Of a DNA stretch of 64,000 nt, positions 36,856-46,050 are shown piece after piece. The stretch is from Rubripirellula lacrimiformis (GTDB taxonomy: Bacteria; Planctomycetota; Planctomycetia; Pirellulales; Pirellulaceae). Every line of letters starts with the position of its first letter. Position 1 is the first letter of the stretch. Location: positions 3,906,001 to 3,970,000 of the forward strand of contig NZ_CP036525.1 in NCBI RefSeq assembly GCF_007741535.1, in the 5' to 3' direction. A model generated the notes under the pieces. It did no database searches and was not told where the DNA came from. It saw only the letters and a list, made by a program, of their open reading frames with translations. The translations under genes and the position numbers were made by a program.

Positions 36856-39800
36856 TCACGATAGGCCTCGCCATTTTCGAACGATCCATTCGACCTGCAA
36901 ACAGCCGAATACCAACCAAAGGTATTTCCATTGTGCCCAAAGCGGCGTCCGCTGCGTCGATTCGACAACTTCGGGTTGCAGGTTCAATAGGGATAGGACT
37001 TCCGCGACTGCCGATGGGGCCAGTACCTGGCCGCCGGTCAATTCAGCGATCTGTTGTGCCAACGCTCGGTTGCAGCGCGTATCGATCAGTTCCGTCGGGA
37101 CTTCCGCCTGAACGGTGAACGATACTGCGGGCGCTCGATCGTTTTCCACTTCGTCTGATTGACGTAGTTCGGATACGACCGGCCCGGTAGGTTCAGCGAT
37201 GTAAGATCCGGGTTGATTGAAGCTCGTTTCTGCGACGTAGGTTCCTGGTAACGCATCGTCGGGGATCATCCGCACGGTGCGTTTGGACGATCCGGACGTG
37301 AGCGTCAGGTCTACCTCTTGAGCGCCGACGACCGGTTCCCCAACGGTATTCGACAGTTGAACTTCGACGCGTACCGGTTCGTTTGGCTGGTACTTGGACT
37401 TGCTGGTTCGCAACCGCACGGTTCGTGATCCGCCGGCTAGATCCGAAGCAATCGCCCAACGCAGTAGCTGTCCCCAAAAACGATAGTGAAGCTGATCGCC
37501 TCGCAGAAAACGCAATCGATAGGTGTCGGGGCCGGAAAGGTAGACCATTCGTCCACGTCCCACCGGTTGCCAGCACAAGAACGTATCTTCCGTCGCCTCG
37601 CTCGACTGGGCCACGTCGTCGATGGTGTCGGCCGAGCTTCGCTGGACGACGCTGATCAGATTGTGTGCGGATGGCTTTGGACGCCGATACGGTGATACTT
37701 CATACACCGGCGAGAATCGATTGACAAAGTCCCAAGCCAACCGGGTGGCTTGTTGGGTTTCACCAATCATGAGGGCAACATGGGACCGTCCAAGCTCGGT
37801 GGCCCGAAAGGCGAACTCTTGTGGTCGATCGGACGAACCACTTTGGGGTTCCGCTGTGTTGTCGATTCGCGTGACAGGGATGACCTCCGACAGCGGTTGG
37901 TCCATGAACGCCGATGGCATGGCCCGCTGACCAGCGATCGTGATCAAGGTACCTCCACGTTGACTCAAAAACTGTAGCAGTGATTCCTGTGCCGCGACGG
38001 GAAGGTGTTCGGGAGCGATGTCGCCAAGAATGACCACGTCATACTGGTCCCACTGATCGACGGTTGTCGGGAATGATTGGCTCGGTTCGCGTTTCCCCGT
38101 GGCGATCATTCGCGGTCGGAACAACATTTCATCGCAGTCGATCTTCGAATCGCGGCGGAATAGTTGGGCCAGATAGCGGAATTCCCAACGGGGCATTTCA
38201 TCAGCCAACAGCACCTTGATGTCGCTACGTGTCACGTTGATATCGACGATGTCAGCGTTGTTTTCTTCGCTCGTTTCGAACTCGATCGGAGCGATGGCGA
38301 CTTCGAAAGTCTGTTTGCCAATGTACGAAACCGTTTGATCAAAGCGGACACTGCGGCTCGCAAAGTCTCCTTCGATCGCTACCTCGCGAAAGTCCACTAC
38401 TGCGCCATCACGAAGCAGTTGGACGGTGCAACGTTCACCATCGCATTGGTAGGCTTCCAAGTGTGCTTCGATCACGATGTCGTCGTTTCGCATCGCGACG
38501 GATGGGGATTCGACCGACACCAAGTGGATGTCACGCAAGCGGTTGGGATTGCCGATGGGGACGATGAAGATTGGCGTATCGGTTAGCGTCGTCGCCAATT
38601 GCATCAGGCTCGCGGTATCGCCACTTTGCGACTGCGAACGGGTTGAATCGGACGCATCCGGAGCCTTTTCCTCGTCGGATGATTCGTTCGGGTCAGCGGC
38701 AAATCGATCGATCGCTTCTTTGGATGTTCCGTTGTGCGCGACATCGGAATAGATGAACGCGGCGGCGATCGGTTGCTGTTGCTGCAACTTTCTTAGATGG
38801 GTCAGGACGGATGTAAGATCAGTCGCCATCGATCCAGGTGCCGGTTCCGCCGGAACGTTGGCCACACCCGTGGTCGAAAGGGACCGGGAATCAGAGTGGA
38901 CGCTGCGGTAGCTAGAATCGAATCGTCCCCACTGGACGTCAACCTCGTTGAGGTCTGCTAAGGTCGTCTCTCGCAGCGAATGAAGAACACGGTCGACTCG
39001 TTGGCTGCGTGACAGCTTTGCAAACGCGCCGCTTTCCGTTTGATCCGCGGTGATCGGTGACCTTCCGTTCTGGTCCATCGGGTTTTCGCTCGGAAGGATC
39101 GCAAGGCGGGCGGCTAGATGTCCAATCGCCTCGCGCGCTGAAATCATTTTGTGTTGCAAATCACGCAGGCCACTTTGCCAACCATGGTCTGACGGGGATT
39201 TCCCTTTGGAAAGCAGCGTTGTAATCTCGGCGAACTCTTCGAATTCGGGGCCACGCAGAATGCGGAGTGCGTCACTGGCAATCGCTTCGACGGGTTTGTC
39301 CAGCGAACTAGACCCGGCTGCTGGATTCTGGCTGGTCGATGGGATGCTGGAGAGTTGATCGACAACCGTTTCCAATCCTGACTGAGCGTGCTGGATGGAC
39401 CGTAAAGTGGTTTCAAGCGATTCGTAAATGGCGTCTTGGCTATGGTGTTCTTGGATCGATCGAATGCTGTCGGATAGTCGATTCAATCCAACGCCAAGTG
39501 CAGTGAAAGCGCCGTCGGCAGCAACCGATGGTGACGCAAGTGCGGGAGTTGTCGAGCCTGGTGCTTCGCTGGCCATTCCCATATCGCTTCGGATGTTCCA
39601 ACGCGAATCGTCAGCGGTTCCGATCGGGTCGACCGTTTCCATACTGGCGCTGGCGTCGGCGACAAAGGCGACCGTACGACGCGTCGATGCTGTTTGCACC
39701 ACAACCGTTGCGGGGGCCAGTAGCATCCACAGGATGCCCGCGAGCGCGATCAATCGCAGGCTGGCGAATGTCAACGTCGTGGACGCACCGAGTACTCTGC

Positions 39801-39924
39801 GTTCTCGGTACAGCGACCAGGCAAACAGGGCGGCGATGGCCAAGCCGATCAGAACCGTCGACGATACGGACCAAGGACCGTCGAATAGTAGCTGTTGTGT
39901 CGTGGCTGTTTGGGTCGGCGTCAT
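36856..39924 (-). CDS. Membrane vWA protein with amidotransferase-like domain
   Basis: This 1022-residue protein has two N-terminal membrane helices (about 21-39 and 52-72). A vWA-type segment follows whose metal site starts DASAS (90-94). A large middle part includes a class I glutamine-amidotransferase-like fold (VVILGDIAPEHLP, then RGGTLITIAGQRAMPS). The position of the usual nucleophile Cys is not Cys, so this domain is probably non-catalytic. A last hydrophobic helix lies near the C-terminus. Its ATG overlaps the stop of the upstream vWA gene (ATGA). It probably forms an envelope complex with the MoxR ATPase and the other vWA proteins. Confidence 0.8.
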   Translation of the reverse strand: MTPTQTATTQQLLFDGPWSVSSTVLIGLAIAALFAWSLYRERRVLGASTTLTFASLRLIALAGILWMLLAPATVVVQTASTRRTVAFVADASASMETVDPIGTADDSRWNIRSDMGMASEAPGSTTPALASPSVAADGAFTALGVGLNRLSDSIRSIQEHHSQDAIYESLETTLRSIQHAQSGLETVVDQLSSIPSTSQNPAAGSSSLDKPVEAIASDALRILRGPEFEEFAEITTLLSKGKSPSDHGWQSGLRDLQHKMISAREAIGHLAARLAILPSENPMDQNGRSPITADQTESGAFAKLSRSQRVDRVLHSLRETTLADLNEVDVQWGRFDSSYRSVHSDSRSLSTTGVANVPAEPAPGSMATDLTSVLTHLRKLQQQQPIAAAFIYSDVAHNGTSKEAIDRFAADPNESSDEEKAPDASDSTRSQSQSGDTASLMQLATTLTDTPIFIVPIGNPNRLRDIHLVSVESPSVAMRNDDIVIEAHLEAYQCDGERCTVQLLRDGAVVDFREVAIEGDFASRSVRFDQTVSYIGKQTFEVAIAPIEFETSEENNADIVDINVTRSDIKVLLADEMPRWEFRYLAQLFRRDSKIDCDEMLFRPRMIATGKREPSQSFPTTVDQWDQYDVVILGDIAPEHLPVAAQESLLQFLSQRGGTLITIAGQRAMPSAFMDQPLSEVIPVTRIDNTAEPQSGSSDRPQEFAFRATELGRSHVALMIGETQQATRLAWDFVNRFSPVYEVSPYRRPKPSAHNLISVVQRSSADTIDDVAQSSEATEDTFLCWQPVGRGRMVYLSGPDTYRLRFLRGDQLHYRFWGQLLRWAIASDLAGGSRTVRLRTSKSKYQPNEPVRVEVQLSNTVGEPVVGAQEVDLTLTSGSSKRTVRMIPDDALPGTYVAETSFNQPGSYIAEPTGPVVSELRQSDEVENDRAPAVSFTVQAEVPTELIDTRCNRALAQQIAELTGGQVLAPSAVAEVLSLLNLQPEVVESTQRTPLWAQWKYLWLVFGCLQVEWIVRKWRGLS

Positions 39925-42371
39925 CTGAACGTCTCCAAATGCGACGTCGCTGCGGTGCGAGGACGAGGCGATTGCCAAGGATGCCGTTGGGCCACCTTGG
40001 CCGCGGATTCCGCAATGGTCGATTGGATGCCAGAGGGCGGTGATGGTTTCGCCGTTTCAATCGTCGTGTCTACAGCGGTGCCTGTTCCGAATCGGTCACG
40101 TGACAGGATCCCGGATAAGAACAGGTCGGCAGTTATCAACGCAACAAGGCTGGCCAACAGGTATGGCCAAACGGGATCATTTGCTTCCGACGTCAACACC
40201 GTCGTTTGGTTGCCATCCGCTGCGGCGGATGATCCGGTGGTGCTCAGCAGTCGTTCGATTTGATTGCTGGACAGAGATCGCAAGTTGGATTCGCGAGGAT
40301 CTCGGTTGACTTGAAAGGGGACTCGATTGCCGGCGAGATCCCATTCCAACCAATATTGGCCGGGTTCGCTGGTTCGGTGGGTTCGAAACTCGGTGCGATC
40401 GCCAAGCGATTCCCCCGCCAACTCGATTGCGTTTCCGCTGGGCGCCGTCAACATGGCGGATTGCGAACCGGCGTCGGTGACCTGAAGCTCGATCGGATCG
40501 CCCGGTTCCAAGTTGAATCGGGTCGCCCCAGGAATGCACAGATAGTCGACCCATTCGCGTACCATGACGACGAACGCGGAAGACTTTGCCAATGTACTCC
40601 ACTGCATCTGAAGCGGGATTGCCTGCAGGATGACGCGGCCATCACCAAAGTACTTTTCAATCGCCAGCGGTTCGCCATTGCTAAGGCTTAGGATGACCGA
40701 AGGAGCGCTGGTGGACGCGGCCGAATCAAATTGAAATCTTCGTTGGATGACGACATCGCCAATGTCCAACTGATCGTTGTCCGCCAGCAATACGTTGGCC
40801 GGATGTGCATTTCCGAAAGGATTGATTCGAGTCCCGGAACCCATCTCGATAGTTGCCTGTTGGTCTACTTCCGATTCGGATTCCGATTGACGATCGGGGG
40901 GATCCACTGCGGCGTCGTCAACGATTCGGTCCAACGCAAGCGGCGACATGCCCGATCCGCCATCAAACCAATCGGAATTGAACGAATCGATATCAGTGCG
41001 AGATCCGAGTCCCACCCACAGACCGCCTCCGTCGGCAACGAAGTCACGCAGGTTGACCATCGATTCGGCGTCAGGGCTTACCAGATTGGGGATCACGACC
41101 GCGCGAAACTGGTGGAGGTCTAGCGAGGAAAATTTTTGTGGCGACACAACTGTCGGTGCGTAGACCGCCGATTCGTCCAATGCTTGATTGGCCGCCCATC
41201 CCAACGCTGCATTGACAAAAAATGAATCCTGCTGGATGTCCGAAAACTCGATGGACGATTCCACCATCAGGATTGGAATGCGATTGACCACTTCGATCAC
41301 GACACTTGCAACGTTGTCCGGTGGTAATGGATCGTCGCCGTCGAAGGATCCAGCCACCCGATAAGCACCTGGTTTTTCAAAAGAATGAATCCACTGCGTT
41401 TCTTGCGATGCGTCAGGATCGATCGAATCCACCACGGATTCGGCTTGCGGTTGGCCGTCGATTTTCCAATGCACCGTACGCTCGGCCGCCGAAACGGTTC
41501 CATAGTTGTGCAGCAATGCGCGAAAGGTGATCGGATGATGGACACCGACCAGTGTGTGCGTAGCGTCGATTCGATCGACAGCGACGTTCAATGGGACCTG
41601 CGACGTTGGCGAATCCGGCGGCGTAACACTTTTCGCAGTCGAGGCCTTTTGACTATCCGGTTGCAACAGGTTGACGAAGCTTAGCTTGGTGGCAATCGGC
41701 GATTGGGTAAGTGTGTCTTGAAAACGCTTCCAGTCAGGTTCGTTGTCGATTGACCAATCGTTCGCTTGCGCGTCCCCGATGATCACGATGCGGCGATTTT
41801 TGACCGATGGGTGGGCCGTGGACTGAACGGCGGTCATCAGGGCAGCCAGCATATCGCTGCGTCCTAAGGTGGCACGGATGTCTTTGATCGATTGCGTCAG
41901 GTTGCCCTTGGACTCTTCCACGACTCGCAGGCTGCTGGGCTGGATCCAGACGGGAAAGGGGGCCGACGTCATGACCCGCACCCTGTCCCCAGGCGTCAGT
42001 TGATCGATTTCCGCTGCTGCTTGGGTTGCCGCTATATCCCAGAGGGTCTGCTGAGCGACGCTTCGTGTCATCGACATGGAATTATCCAACACCAAAATCA
42101 ATTCGGTTCGGTCCCGACCTCCGAACCATCCACCGGATAGCATCGGTCGGGCCAGCGCGAGCACCAGTGCTGCAATTGCCAAGGTGCGCAATAGGATCAG
42201 CAGCCATTGTTTCAATCTTCGCGCGCTGGTGCGTCGTGCTTCTGCGGCCACAATGAACTGCATGGCCGCCCAAGGAATGGGCGCATGGCGGCGTCGATCG
42301 AAGAGGTGCAAAAGCAAGGGAGCCGCGATCAATGGCAGGGCGGCTAGGAAGGCAACGCTTAGAAAACTCAT
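39921..42371 (-). CDS. BatA-type N-terminal domain vWA protein
   Basis: This 816-residue membrane protein begins with the typical BatA/aerotolerance N-terminus: a first helix (about 3-23), then LLHLFDRRRHAPIPWAAM, a second helix (about 57-76) and a vWA domain with MIDAS start DNSMS (96-100). A C-terminal helix lies close to the end. In Bat operons such proteins work with MoxR ATPases and DUF58 proteins in the envelope. Overlaps of 4 bp (ATGA) occur on both sides, so translation is coupled along the cluster. Confidence 0.88.
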   Translation of the reverse strand: MSFLSVAFLAALPLIAAPLLLHLFDRRRHAPIPWAAMQFIVAAEARRTSARRLKQWLLILLRTLAIAALVLALARPMLSGGWFGGRDRTELILVLDNSMSMTRSVAQQTLWDIAATQAAAEIDQLTPGDRVRVMTSAPFPVWIQPSSLRVVEESKGNLTQSIKDIRATLGRSDMLAALMTAVQSTAHPSVKNRRIVIIGDAQANDWSIDNEPDWKRFQDTLTQSPIATKLSFVNLLQPDSQKASTAKSVTPPDSPTSQVPLNVAVDRIDATHTLVGVHHPITFRALLHNYGTVSAAERTVHWKIDGQPQAESVVDSIDPDASQETQWIHSFEKPGAYRVAGSFDGDDPLPPDNVASVVIEVVNRIPILMVESSIEFSDIQQDSFFVNAALGWAANQALDESAVYAPTVVSPQKFSSLDLHQFRAVVIPNLVSPDAESMVNLRDFVADGGGLWVGLGSRTDIDSFNSDWFDGGSGMSPLALDRIVDDAAVDPPDRQSESESEVDQQATIEMGSGTRINPFGNAHPANVLLADNDQLDIGDVVIQRRFQFDSAASTSAPSVILSLSNGEPLAIEKYFGDGRVILQAIPLQMQWSTLAKSSAFVVMVREWVDYLCIPGATRFNLEPGDPIELQVTDAGSQSAMLTAPSGNAIELAGESLGDRTEFRTHRTSEPGQYWLEWDLAGNRVPFQVNRDPRESNLRSLSSNQIERLLSTTGSSAAADGNQTTVLTSEANDPVWPYLLASLVALITADLFLSGILSRDRFGTGTAVDTTIETAKPSPPSGIQSTIAESAAKVAQRHPWQSPRPRTAATSHLETFR

Positions 42372-43486
42372 CTGCTGCGTCCTCCCGCACGAGCCTGGCG
42401 ATTGCGTAAGAACCATGCCAATACATCGGAAAGGTCGTCCGCGGTCGTCATGCGTGCATACTCACCACCAATTTCGACGACACGACGTTCCAAGTCGGTG
42501 ACGAACTCGGCCACTCGGCCTAGGTACTCTGCTCGAATCGTGGGGGGATCCAGACTGACGCGGTGGCTCGGGGATTCCAGTGACTCAAACGAAGACCAGC
42601 GACGAAAATCAAAGCTCAATTCCTCGGGTGCAAGGACGTGCATGACGATCACGTCGTGACCCCGGGCTCGTACCGATCGCAGGCCCGCCAAAATATCGTC
42701 TAATTCGCCGAAGCAGTCTGAAAACAGGATAAATAGCCCACGACGTTTCATGCGAGGGACGCATTGCTGGATCAGTTCGCCAAGGTCGCCCGCGTCGGCA
42801 GCCTGGGCCGCATCCAGCATGGTCAGGACGGCGCGAAGGTGTGCGGCATGCTGCTTGGGGGGTACGTACAGTGGGTTCTGGTCGTTCAACGCAACCGCGC
42901 CGACCGCGTCGCGTTGATGCAATAACAGCCGAGCCAGGCAGGCCGCTGCACGCTTTGCGAAATTTAGCTTCGAATCTGTCGATAATCCAAACTGCATCGA
43001 TCCGCTGGTGTCGATGGCCAACATCGCGTGCAGATTGGTTTCTTCTTCGAATTGCTTGATGAAGTAGCGGTCGTTACGGGCGTAGACTTGCCAATCAATT
43101 TGGCGGACCTCATCGCCGGTAGCGTACTGACGGTGCTGAGAAAATTCGCTGCATCCGCCCTTGGTCGTTGATCGATGCTTTCCCGCCAAAAGTCCGTCGA
43201 CGACATTGCGAGAGAGCAGTTCCAGGTGACCGATCTGATCCATCACATGCGGGTCAACCCAATTCGTCGGGGCGGTTGATTGACGCCGCGCCGCTTCGTC
43301 CGCGCTGTTGCCGATGGACGATTCCTGCGAGGCCCGACTTCCCTTGGATGCCAGGCCTTGCAGTGACGCCAGACCTCGTAGCGGAGCCGTGGGACGCAGT
43401 CGATCGATCATGGACGCGAGACGTTTCAATTCGGCGACTCCGTTGTCGTGTGTCGCAGCGACGCTGTCGATTCGATGATCTTGCAT
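42368..43486 (-). CDS. DUF58 domain protein
   Basis: This 372-residue protein is the usual partner of MoxR ATPases. Landmarks are GKHRSTTKGGCSEFSQHRQY and GDEVRQIDW (the DUF58 core), and a complete MIDAS DTSGSM (159-164) of the vWA-like fold. It has no membrane helix, so it is probably cytoplasmic. The start is uncertain. The ATG at 43486 overlaps the MoxR gene by 61 bp, whereas the ATG at 43411 would begin 15 bp after the MoxR stop. Neither has a good ribosome-binding site. Confidence 0.88.
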   Translation of the reverse strand: MQDHRIDSVAATHDNGVAELKRLASMIDRLRPTAPLRGLASLQGLASKGSRASQESSIGNSADEAARRQSTAPTNWVDPHVMDQIGHLELLSRNVVDGLLAGKHRSTTKGGCSEFSQHRQYATGDEVRQIDWQVYARNDRYFIKQFEEETNLHAMLAIDTSGSMQFGLSTDSKLNFAKRAAACLARLLLHQRDAVGAVALNDQNPLYVPPKQHAAHLRAVLTMLDAAQAADAGDLGELIQQCVPRMKRRGLFILFSDCFGELDDILAGLRSVRARGHDVIVMHVLAPEELSFDFRRWSSFESLESPSHRVSLDPPTIRAEYLGRVAEFVTDLERRVVEIGGEYARMTTADDLSDVLAWFLRNRQARAGGRSR

Positions 43487-44508
43487 AGAATCGTATCAGC
43501 GTCGATTCCGGCGGCTTCGGCGTTGAACGTCAGAATGATCCGGTGCCGAAGCACCGGCATGGCAACCTTGACCAGATCCTCGGTGGTTGCATGGCAGCGT
43601 CGATTCAAGAGGGCGCGAGCCTTGGCTGCAAGAAGCAGAGAAATCGTTGCTCGCGGTCCAGCACCCCACTGGACCATTCGACGCATTTCCGCTGGCATGT
43701 TCCCCTCTTCGCCGCGGGTCCCACGGACCAGGTCCAATGCAGCTTCGTAAACATGGTCCGAAACCACCACGCTACGTACCATCGTCTGCATCCGGTGGAT
43801 CTGTTCGACGTCCAGCACGGATTGGGTGTGAAAGGAATAGTCGGTCGTTTGCCGACGGGCAATCTCCAATTCTTCGGATCGGCTGGGATAGCTGACGTGG
43901 ATCTTTAACAGGAATCGATCCAACTGGGCTTCGGGAAGTGGATAGGTTCCCTCGGTTTCGACCGGATTTTGAGTCGCCAGCACAAAGAACGGTTCGGGCA
44001 GTGTGTAAGTCTTTCCACAAACCGTTACTTGGCGTTCCTGCATCGCTTCGAGCAGAGCGCTTTGTGTCTTGGGGGGCGTCCGATTGATCTCGTCAGCCAG
44101 GATGACATTTCCAAACAGCGGCCCTTCCACGAACCGAAAGACGCGTTGGCCGGTCGAATGGTCCTCTTCCAAAACTTCTGTGCCGGTAATGTCGCCTGGC
44201 ATCAGGTCGGGTGTAAATTGGACTCGCCGAAACGAGAGGTCGGTCAACGACGCCAAGGTTGAAACCATCATGGTTTTTGCCAATCCCGGCATCCCCTGCA
44301 GAATGCAGTGGCCGCGGCAGAGCATGCCGATCAAAAGCTGTTCCGATACGTCCTGTTGTCCGACGATCACGCCAGCCAACTGGGTTCGTAAAGACTGCAG
44401 CTGCTGATGCAATTGGTCCATCGCCTCAGCGACGTCGATTGACTCAGTTCCCTGGGCGACCTTCCCGTTCAGTCGGGAAGCGGATTCGCTGTGAATTGGT
44501 GGTTTCAT
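43426..44508 (-). CDS. MoxR family AAA+ ATPase
   Basis: This 360-residue AAA+ ATPase has Walker A GMPGLAKT (72-79), Walker B VILADE (135-140), and the MoxR signature NRTPPKTQSALLEAM followed by LATQNPVETEGTYPLPEAQLDRF. MoxR proteins act as chaperones that remodel or activate vWA-containing partners. Here the DUF58 and two vWA proteins follow at once. The gene starts 6 bp after the EF-hand gene stop. Confidence 0.95.
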   Translation of the reverse strand: MKPPIHSESASRLNGKVAQGTESIDVAEAMDQLHQQLQSLRTQLAGVIVGQQDVSEQLLIGMLCRGHCILQGMPGLAKTMMVSTLASLTDLSFRRVQFTPDLMPGDITGTEVLEEDHSTGQRVFRFVEGPLFGNVILADEINRTPPKTQSALLEAMQERQVTVCGKTYTLPEPFFVLATQNPVETEGTYPLPEAQLDRFLLKIHVSYPSRSEELEIARRQTTDYSFHTQSVLDVEQIHRMQTMVRSVVVSDHVYEAALDLVRGTRGEEGNMPAEMRRMVQWGAGPRATISLLLAAKARALLNRRCHATTEDLVKVAMPVLRHRIILTFNAEAAGIDADTILCKIIESTASLRHTTTESPN

Positions 44509-44514
44509 TCGTAT

Positions 44515-46050
44515 TCAGTGGTTTGGCGTCGCGGGTGACGTTGAGGACTTCGTGGGTGCAGATTCCGTCTGGCTTTCCGAGCGGGTTGCCTCTGCTGGGC
44601 TGATCAGGTCGTCATGGTCTTCATCCAGCTGATCAAACTGTTCGGCCGTGCCAGGGAACTCTCCCCTGGACAGGTCCTGATCGCCGTTGCGGTCCATCCG
44701 CACGAACCATTCAGGCGTATCGGTCGAGGGCGTGATCGACGTCGCCGCGAACGACCGAATTTGGGCAAGCGGCAAGTGTGCCGTAGGACCTAGGCCAAAG
44801 ACCAATCGAATCGGAGCGGTGATTTCCGACGACTCGATTCGACCATCGTCGTCGAGGTCGAACTCGGCAACCTGGGCAGACAACGTTCGCAGTTCGCGAA
44901 TGGTAAAGCGACCATCATGGTTCCGATCCAGGTGGGGAAGCATCGGATAACCATCGACGATGGCACCGATAGAGACTTGATCATTGGAGACTTGATTACT
45001 GGAGACTTGATCATTGGCAGCTTGCTGTACGGCGCTGATGTGGACCGATTGGTCGTCCACTTCGATCGCGACACCGTTCGCGTTCGATGAACCCGTTGCG
45101 GCTGAAACGCGAACATGGATTCTCGGATTGGAAACCACCCGCGTTAGACGAATGACCGATTCCGCCGGGTTGCTGGTGTCAAAGGCGATCTGCAATTCCA
45201 AATCCGGGGTGGAATTTTCATCTTGAATCATCCGCAGCAAAGGCTGGTCGAACACCGTCTCGGATTCGTCCAGGGGACTTTTCAGAGCATCCCGTCTTGG
45301 GTCGGATGACGCAGTCTCCAATTCCATCGCATCGACGATTTCATCCCGGTTTGTGTCACACAGACGAAACGATTCGGCAGCGGTTGCGATTTCGACGTCG
45401 CTGATCGCACCGTCGACGTTTCGATCAAGTGCATCGAACGCCGGTTTGGCCTGCGCGCGAAACTTTTGGTAGTGATCGTTCACGACAAGAAGTGGAGGCC
45501 CGTCGATCCAGTGATTCAAGATCCATCGGACTTGATCGATATCGATCGGTTCGGCGACGGCTTTCGTATAGCCGATGATCGTCTGCAGATCGCGTTCGTC
45601 AGTCGCCGGTTGTTCGGATGCCAATTGAACCAATCGTTGGACGCGTGATTCCCGTGCGATTGTGAATGGCGTTGCGTCGATCGTGATGGTCGCTTCAACG
45701 ATCAGTTTGGAACGGCCAATCTGCAGCTGCATCCTAACCACACCATCGCTGTGTTCGCTGTTGGCGGCGGTCGGCTGGCGATGGCCCAGTCGGTAGTTCG
45801 GAAACTTGACATCGGGTAGCGTCGGAGTTGCCTGCAGCGGTGTTGCCGCCATCGAACTCGCATCCGGAGATCTAGCGGGACTCGCTTCGAGTGTGGTGAC
45901 CGGCCACTGGATTGGGAAAGACGATTGGAATTTGTCTGTTTCCCATTCAGACTTTTCTGCGGGCTCATCCCCCTGCGACGCATTGCCGATTGTCACCGCC
46001 AAGGTCAATGCAATGGTCAAAGCCAGATTTGGTAGGAAGCGATCTTTCAC
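44515..46050 (-). CDS. Exported six-EF-hand protein
   Basis: This 511-residue protein has a signal peptide (about 5-25) and six EF-hand-like loops in three pairs (about residues 209-220, 232-243, 375-386, 398-409, 453-464, 476-487), for example DRNHDGRFTIRE. Several loops keep all liganding acids; some are degenerate. A beta-rich region lies between the first and second pair. It contains three tandem 5-residue repeats (346-360) encoded by a 15-bp DNA repeat. The GTG start overlaps the DUF1501 stop by 4 bp. A calcium-dependent binding role outside the cytoplasm is inferred. Confidence 0.82.
   Translation of the reverse strand: MKDRFLPNLALTIALTLAVTIGNASQGDEPAEKSEWETDKFQSSFPIQWPVTTLEASPARSPDASSMAATPLQATPTLPDVKFPNYRLGHRQPTAANSEHSDGVVRMQLQIGRSKLIVEATITIDATPFTIARESRVQRLVQLASEQPATDERDLQTIIGYTKAVAEPIDIDQVRWILNHWIDGPPLLVVNDHYQKFRAQAKPAFDALDRNVDGAISDVEIATAAESFRLCDTNRDEIVDAMELETASSDPRRDALKSPLDESETVFDQPLLRMIQDENSTPDLELQIAFDTSNPAESVIRLTRVVSNPRIHVRVSAATGSSNANGVAIEVDDQSVHISAVQQAANDQVSSNQVSNDQVSIGAIVDGYPMLPHLDRNHDGRFTIRELRTLSAQVAEFDLDDDGRIESSEITAPIRLVFGLGPTAHLPLAQIRSFAATSITPSTDTPEWFVRMDRNGDQDLSRGEFPGTAEQFDQLDEDHDDLISPAEATRSESQTESAPTKSSTSPATPNH
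44972..45016. repeat. 15-bp tandem repeat inside the EF-hand gene
   Basis: Three in-frame units of GAGACTTGATCATTG type lie at 44972-44986, 44987-45001 (two to three bases changed) and 45002-45016. On the protein they give NDQVS, SNQVS and NDQVS in a linker. The repeat keeps the reading frame and may vary in number between strains. Confidence 0.92.

Noticed and set aside
31235-44508. Naming the MoxR/vWA cluster a conflict (defence) system of the vWA-MoxR ternary type
   Set aside because: The membrane BatA-type proteins, DUF58 partner and exported products fit an envelope-assembly role better; no effector or variable module typical of those systems sits within the coupled genes.
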